Shown here in pieces: positions 4,772 to 8,561 of a stretch of 8,561 nt of DNA (position 1 is its first letter; every line of letters starts with the position of its first letter). The position numbers and the translations under genes were made by a program. The stretch comes from JAAGZL01 sp964628835 (GTDB taxonomy: Bacteria; Pseudomonadota; Gammaproteobacteria; Chromatiales; Chromatiaceae): assembly GCA_964628835.1 (NCBI GenBank), contig CAZVME010000104.1:1-8561 (forward strand), in the 5' to 3' direction. Below the pieces are notes generated by a model. It had not been told where the DNA came from. It was given only the letters and a program-made list of their open reading frames with translations, and ran no database searches.

Positions 4772-6511
4772 ATGGCCGGCAAAATCCCAGCTCAATTTAT
4801 CGATGACCTGATAGACCGGGTCGACATCGTCGACCTGATAAACGGTCGTATACAGCTAAAAAAGACCGGGCGCGACTACCAGGCCTGCTGCCCCTTCCAC
4901 GACGAAAAGACCCCCTCCTTCACCGTAAGCCGCGAAAAACAGTTCTACCACTGCTTTGGCTGTGGTGCCCATGGCACTGCCGTGGGCTTTCTGATGGAGT
5001 ATGACAACATGGGTTTTGTCGACGCCATCGAAGAATTATCGCAGCAGCAGGGGCTGGAAGTGCCCAGGGAAGGCGGACACTCCTCTGGACCGGATCTACG
5101 CCCCCTGCATGCAACCCTGGAACACACCAGCACCTTCTATATCCAGCAACTGCGTAAACACCCGCAGGCTCAGCAGGCGGTGGACTACCTCAAGGCCCGT
5201 GGATTGAGTGGTGAGGTTGCCGCCGAGTTCGGGGTTGGCTACGCCCCACCGGGCTGGGATAACCTGATCAAACAGCTGGGAACCGACAAAGAGGGTCTGG
5301 AACGCCTGCGCATCACCGGCATGATCTCGGAACCGGACGGCAAATGCTACGACCGCTTTCGCAATCGCATCATGTTCCCCATCCGCGACCGGCGCGGGCG
5401 AGTGATCGCATTTGGCGGACGGGTTCTGGGAGATGACAAACCCAAATATCTCAACTCTCCCGAGACCCCGGTGTTCCACAAGGGGCGCGAGCTCTATGGC
5501 ATGTACGAGGCACACCAGGCCCTGCGCAAGATCCAACAACTACTGGTGGTTGAGGGCTATATGGATGTGGTGGCCCTGGCCCAGTTCAGGATCCGCTACG
5601 CCGTAGCCACCCTAGGTACCGCCACCACCAGCGAACATATGGAACAGCTGTTCCGGGTCACCCACAAGGTGATTTTTTGCTATGACGGAGACCGTGCTGG
5701 AAGAGAAGCCGGCTGGAAGGCCCTGAAGACAACACTGCCACTGATGCGTGATGGCCGGGAGGCCAAGTTCCTGTTCCTGCCCGATGGTGAAGACCCAGAC
5801 ACCCTGATCCGAAAAGAGGGAACCGAGGCATTCACCCAGCGCATAGACGGCGCCACCCCCCTCTCAAAATTCATGTTCAATCGGCTGTCAGAAGAGGTGG
5901 ATACATCAGAACCAGGGGGCCGCGCCCGCCTGGCAGAGCTGGCAAAACCCCTGATATCCAGCCTGCCCAAAGGTATATTTCGCGGCATCCTGCAACAGCA
6001 GCTAAATGACATTGTGGGCCTGGACACCACCCATATCATGGGAACTACTGAACAGCCCCCAGCCCCAAAACGCCGGATAAACCCACCCCGGGCACACAAA
6101 CCCATGCCTCTGGTTAGGCGCGCAATCACCATCCTGTTGCAACACCCGCAACTAGCCCTGCTCCCTGATCTGTCGAAGAAATGGTGTGAACTGGATTCCG
6201 CTGGAACAAATCTGTTGGGTAAACTACTTGAATTAGTCCAGAACCATCCTAATCTTAAGTCAGCTCAACTGCTAGAACGCTGGCGCGGGACGGATGAATA
6301 CCCGCACCTGAGCAAATTGTCGGCAACAGATCTACTCCTGCCAGAACAAGGGGTAGAGGGGGAATTCAGGGACACACTGGTAGCAATAGAGCAGCAAATT
6401 CGCACAGATGAACTAAATGAACTGGTAGAAAAGGCCAAGATAGCAACATTGAAAGATCAGGAAAAAAACCGACTGAACCAGCTTCTAATGGAAAATATTG
6501 GTCAAAGATAA
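4772..6511 (+). CDS. dnaG: DNA primase
   Basis: 579 aa (E. coli 581). DnaG makes the RNA primers for leading and Okazaki fragments at the fork, recruited by DnaB helicase. The N-terminal zinc ribbon has C40, H43, C61 and C64 in exactly the E. coli positions. The RNA-polymerase core contains YDRFRNRIMFPIRD (193-206), FGGRVLGDDKPKYLNSPET (214-232) and the TOPRIM acidic residues: E261 in VVEGYMDVVALAQ and the DGD at 305-307, followed by LPDGEDPDTLIRKEG (336-350). A Pro/basic linker (about 425-448) leads into a helical DnaB-binding domain (about 449-579), less conserved and richer in A/T codons. I chose ATG 4772 (MAGKIP, as in E. coli MAGRIP) over the GTG at 4745. Shine-Dalgarno is weak (TTAGG, spacing 9). 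Third gene of the operon, 51 nt after yqeY. Confidence 0.97.
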   Translation: MAGKIPAQFIDDLIDRVDIVDLINGRIQLKKTGRDYQACCPFHDEKTPSFTVSREKQFYHCFGCGAHGTAVGFLMEYDNMGFVDAIEELSQQQGLEVPREGGHSSGPDLRPLHATLEHTSTFYIQQLRKHPQAQQAVDYLKARGLSGEVAAEFGVGYAPPGWDNLIKQLGTDKEGLERLRITGMISEPDGKCYDRFRNRIMFPIRDRRGRVIAFGGRVLGDDKPKYLNSPETPVFHKGRELYGMYEAHQALRKIQQLLVVEGYMDVVALAQFRIRYAVATLGTATTSEHMEQLFRVTHKVIFCYDGDRAGREAGWKALKTTLPLMRDGREAKFLFLPDGEDPDTLIRKEGTEAFTQRIDGATPLSKFMFNRLSEEVDTSEPGGRARLAELAKPLISSLPKGIFRGILQQQLNDIVGLDTTHIMGTTEQPPAPKRRINPPRAHKPMPLVRRAITILLQHPQLALLPDLSKKWCELDSAGTNLLGKLLELVQNHPNLKSAQLLERWRGTDEYPHLSKLSATDLLLPEQGVEGEFRDTLVAIEQQIRTDELNELVEKAKIATLKDQEKNRLNQLLMENIGQR

Positions 6512-6542
6512 CAAACACGCACATATATTCTCTAGTATTTTC

Positions 6543-6571
6543 TAGAAATATCATGGCTCCATTGCTACAAT
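6543..6571 (+). promoter_or_regulatory. Candidate internal promoter for rpoD (extended -10)
   Basis: In the dnaG-rpoD gap, TGC TACAAT (6563-6571) forms an extended -10 element with 5 of 6 matches in TACAAT. TAGAAA (6543-6548) lies 17 nt upstream as a 4-of-6 -35. Start would fall near 6578, about 45 nt before rpoD. It would let rpoD be expressed independently of the operon, comparable in purpose to the internal rpoD promoters of E. coli, which lie inside dnaG. Confidence 0.5.
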
Positions 6572-6623
6572 TGTGGGATTGTGTCCGCAAAACACACGGC
6601 TACTACTAAATTCAAGGTAGGAA

Positions 6624-8441
<1,818 letters not shown>

Positions 8442-8463
8442 GAAAAAACAACAGCAGGAATGC

Positions 8464-8492
8464 TTGAACAAACACAAAGGATGGTTTATTAA
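8464..8492 (+). promoter_or_regulatory. Promoter of the downstream tRNA gene
   Basis: TTGAAC (8464-8469) and TATTAA (8487-8492) are separated by 17 nt, each matching 4 of 6 consensus bases. Transcription would start near 8499, about 15 nt before the tRNA, through CACACCGCG, a G/C-containing discriminator as expected for a stringently controlled tRNA promoter. Confidence 0.5.
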
Positions 8493-8513
8493 TACACACC
8501 GCGAAACAACTCC

Positions 8514-8561
<48 letters not shown>

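Noticed and set aside
6542..6563. Heat-shock (sigma-32) promoter before rpoD
   Set aside because: CTAGAAA and CTCCATT resemble the two elements, but only 8 nt separate them instead of the usual 13-15, so it does not fit.

Overview
The window looks like ordinary chromosomal housekeeping DNA from a gammaproteobacterium. RpsU, DnaG, RpoD, TsaD and PlsY all read very close to their E. coli and Pseudomonas counterparts. The order folB / plsY / tsaD / rpsU / yqeY / dnaG / rpoD, followed by a CAU tRNA, is the arrangement I recall from Pseudomonas-like and other non-enteric gammaproteobacteria; E. coli lacks yqeY at this spot. The sequence alone does not fix the genus.

Left part (1-1829): the C-terminal end of a pteridine-reductase-type short-chain dehydrogenase runs rightward. 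It converges on a leftward cluster transcribed as folB, then folK, then a DUF2238 (YjdF-type) membrane protein. FolB and FolK are consecutive pterin enzymes of folate synthesis, and the SDR probably also acts on a pterin, so this end is a folate/pterin neighbourhood.

Middle (1830-3726): plsY (membrane phospholipid synthesis) runs rightward, divergent from folB. It ends 7 nt from the end of leftward tsaD (tRNA t6A modification). A 295-nt divergent regulatory region (3727-4021) separates tsaD from rpsU. It carries three copies of a 7-bp CCGGTAA/TTACCGG motif, a small hairpin and a good sigma-70 promoter for rpsU.

Right part (4022-8561): the macromolecular-synthesis operon rpsU - yqeY - dnaG - rpoD links translation initiation, primer synthesis and the housekeeping sigma factor. 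A candidate internal extended -10 promoter lies just before rpoD. After rpoD comes a tRNA promoter and the 5' two-thirds of a CAU-anticodon tRNA, probably tRNA-Ile2, cut by the window end.

I found no mobile element, CRISPR array, defence system or clearly new system. The points most worth a second look are: the DUF2238 gene has no ATG/GTG/TTG start that keeps its conserved N-terminus (best candidate ATT); the FolK carries substitutions at residues that match ATP-contacting positions in E. coli HPPK; the tsaD start is ambiguous (ATG-ATG-TTG); and the short repeats in the two divergent intergenic regions are unexplained.
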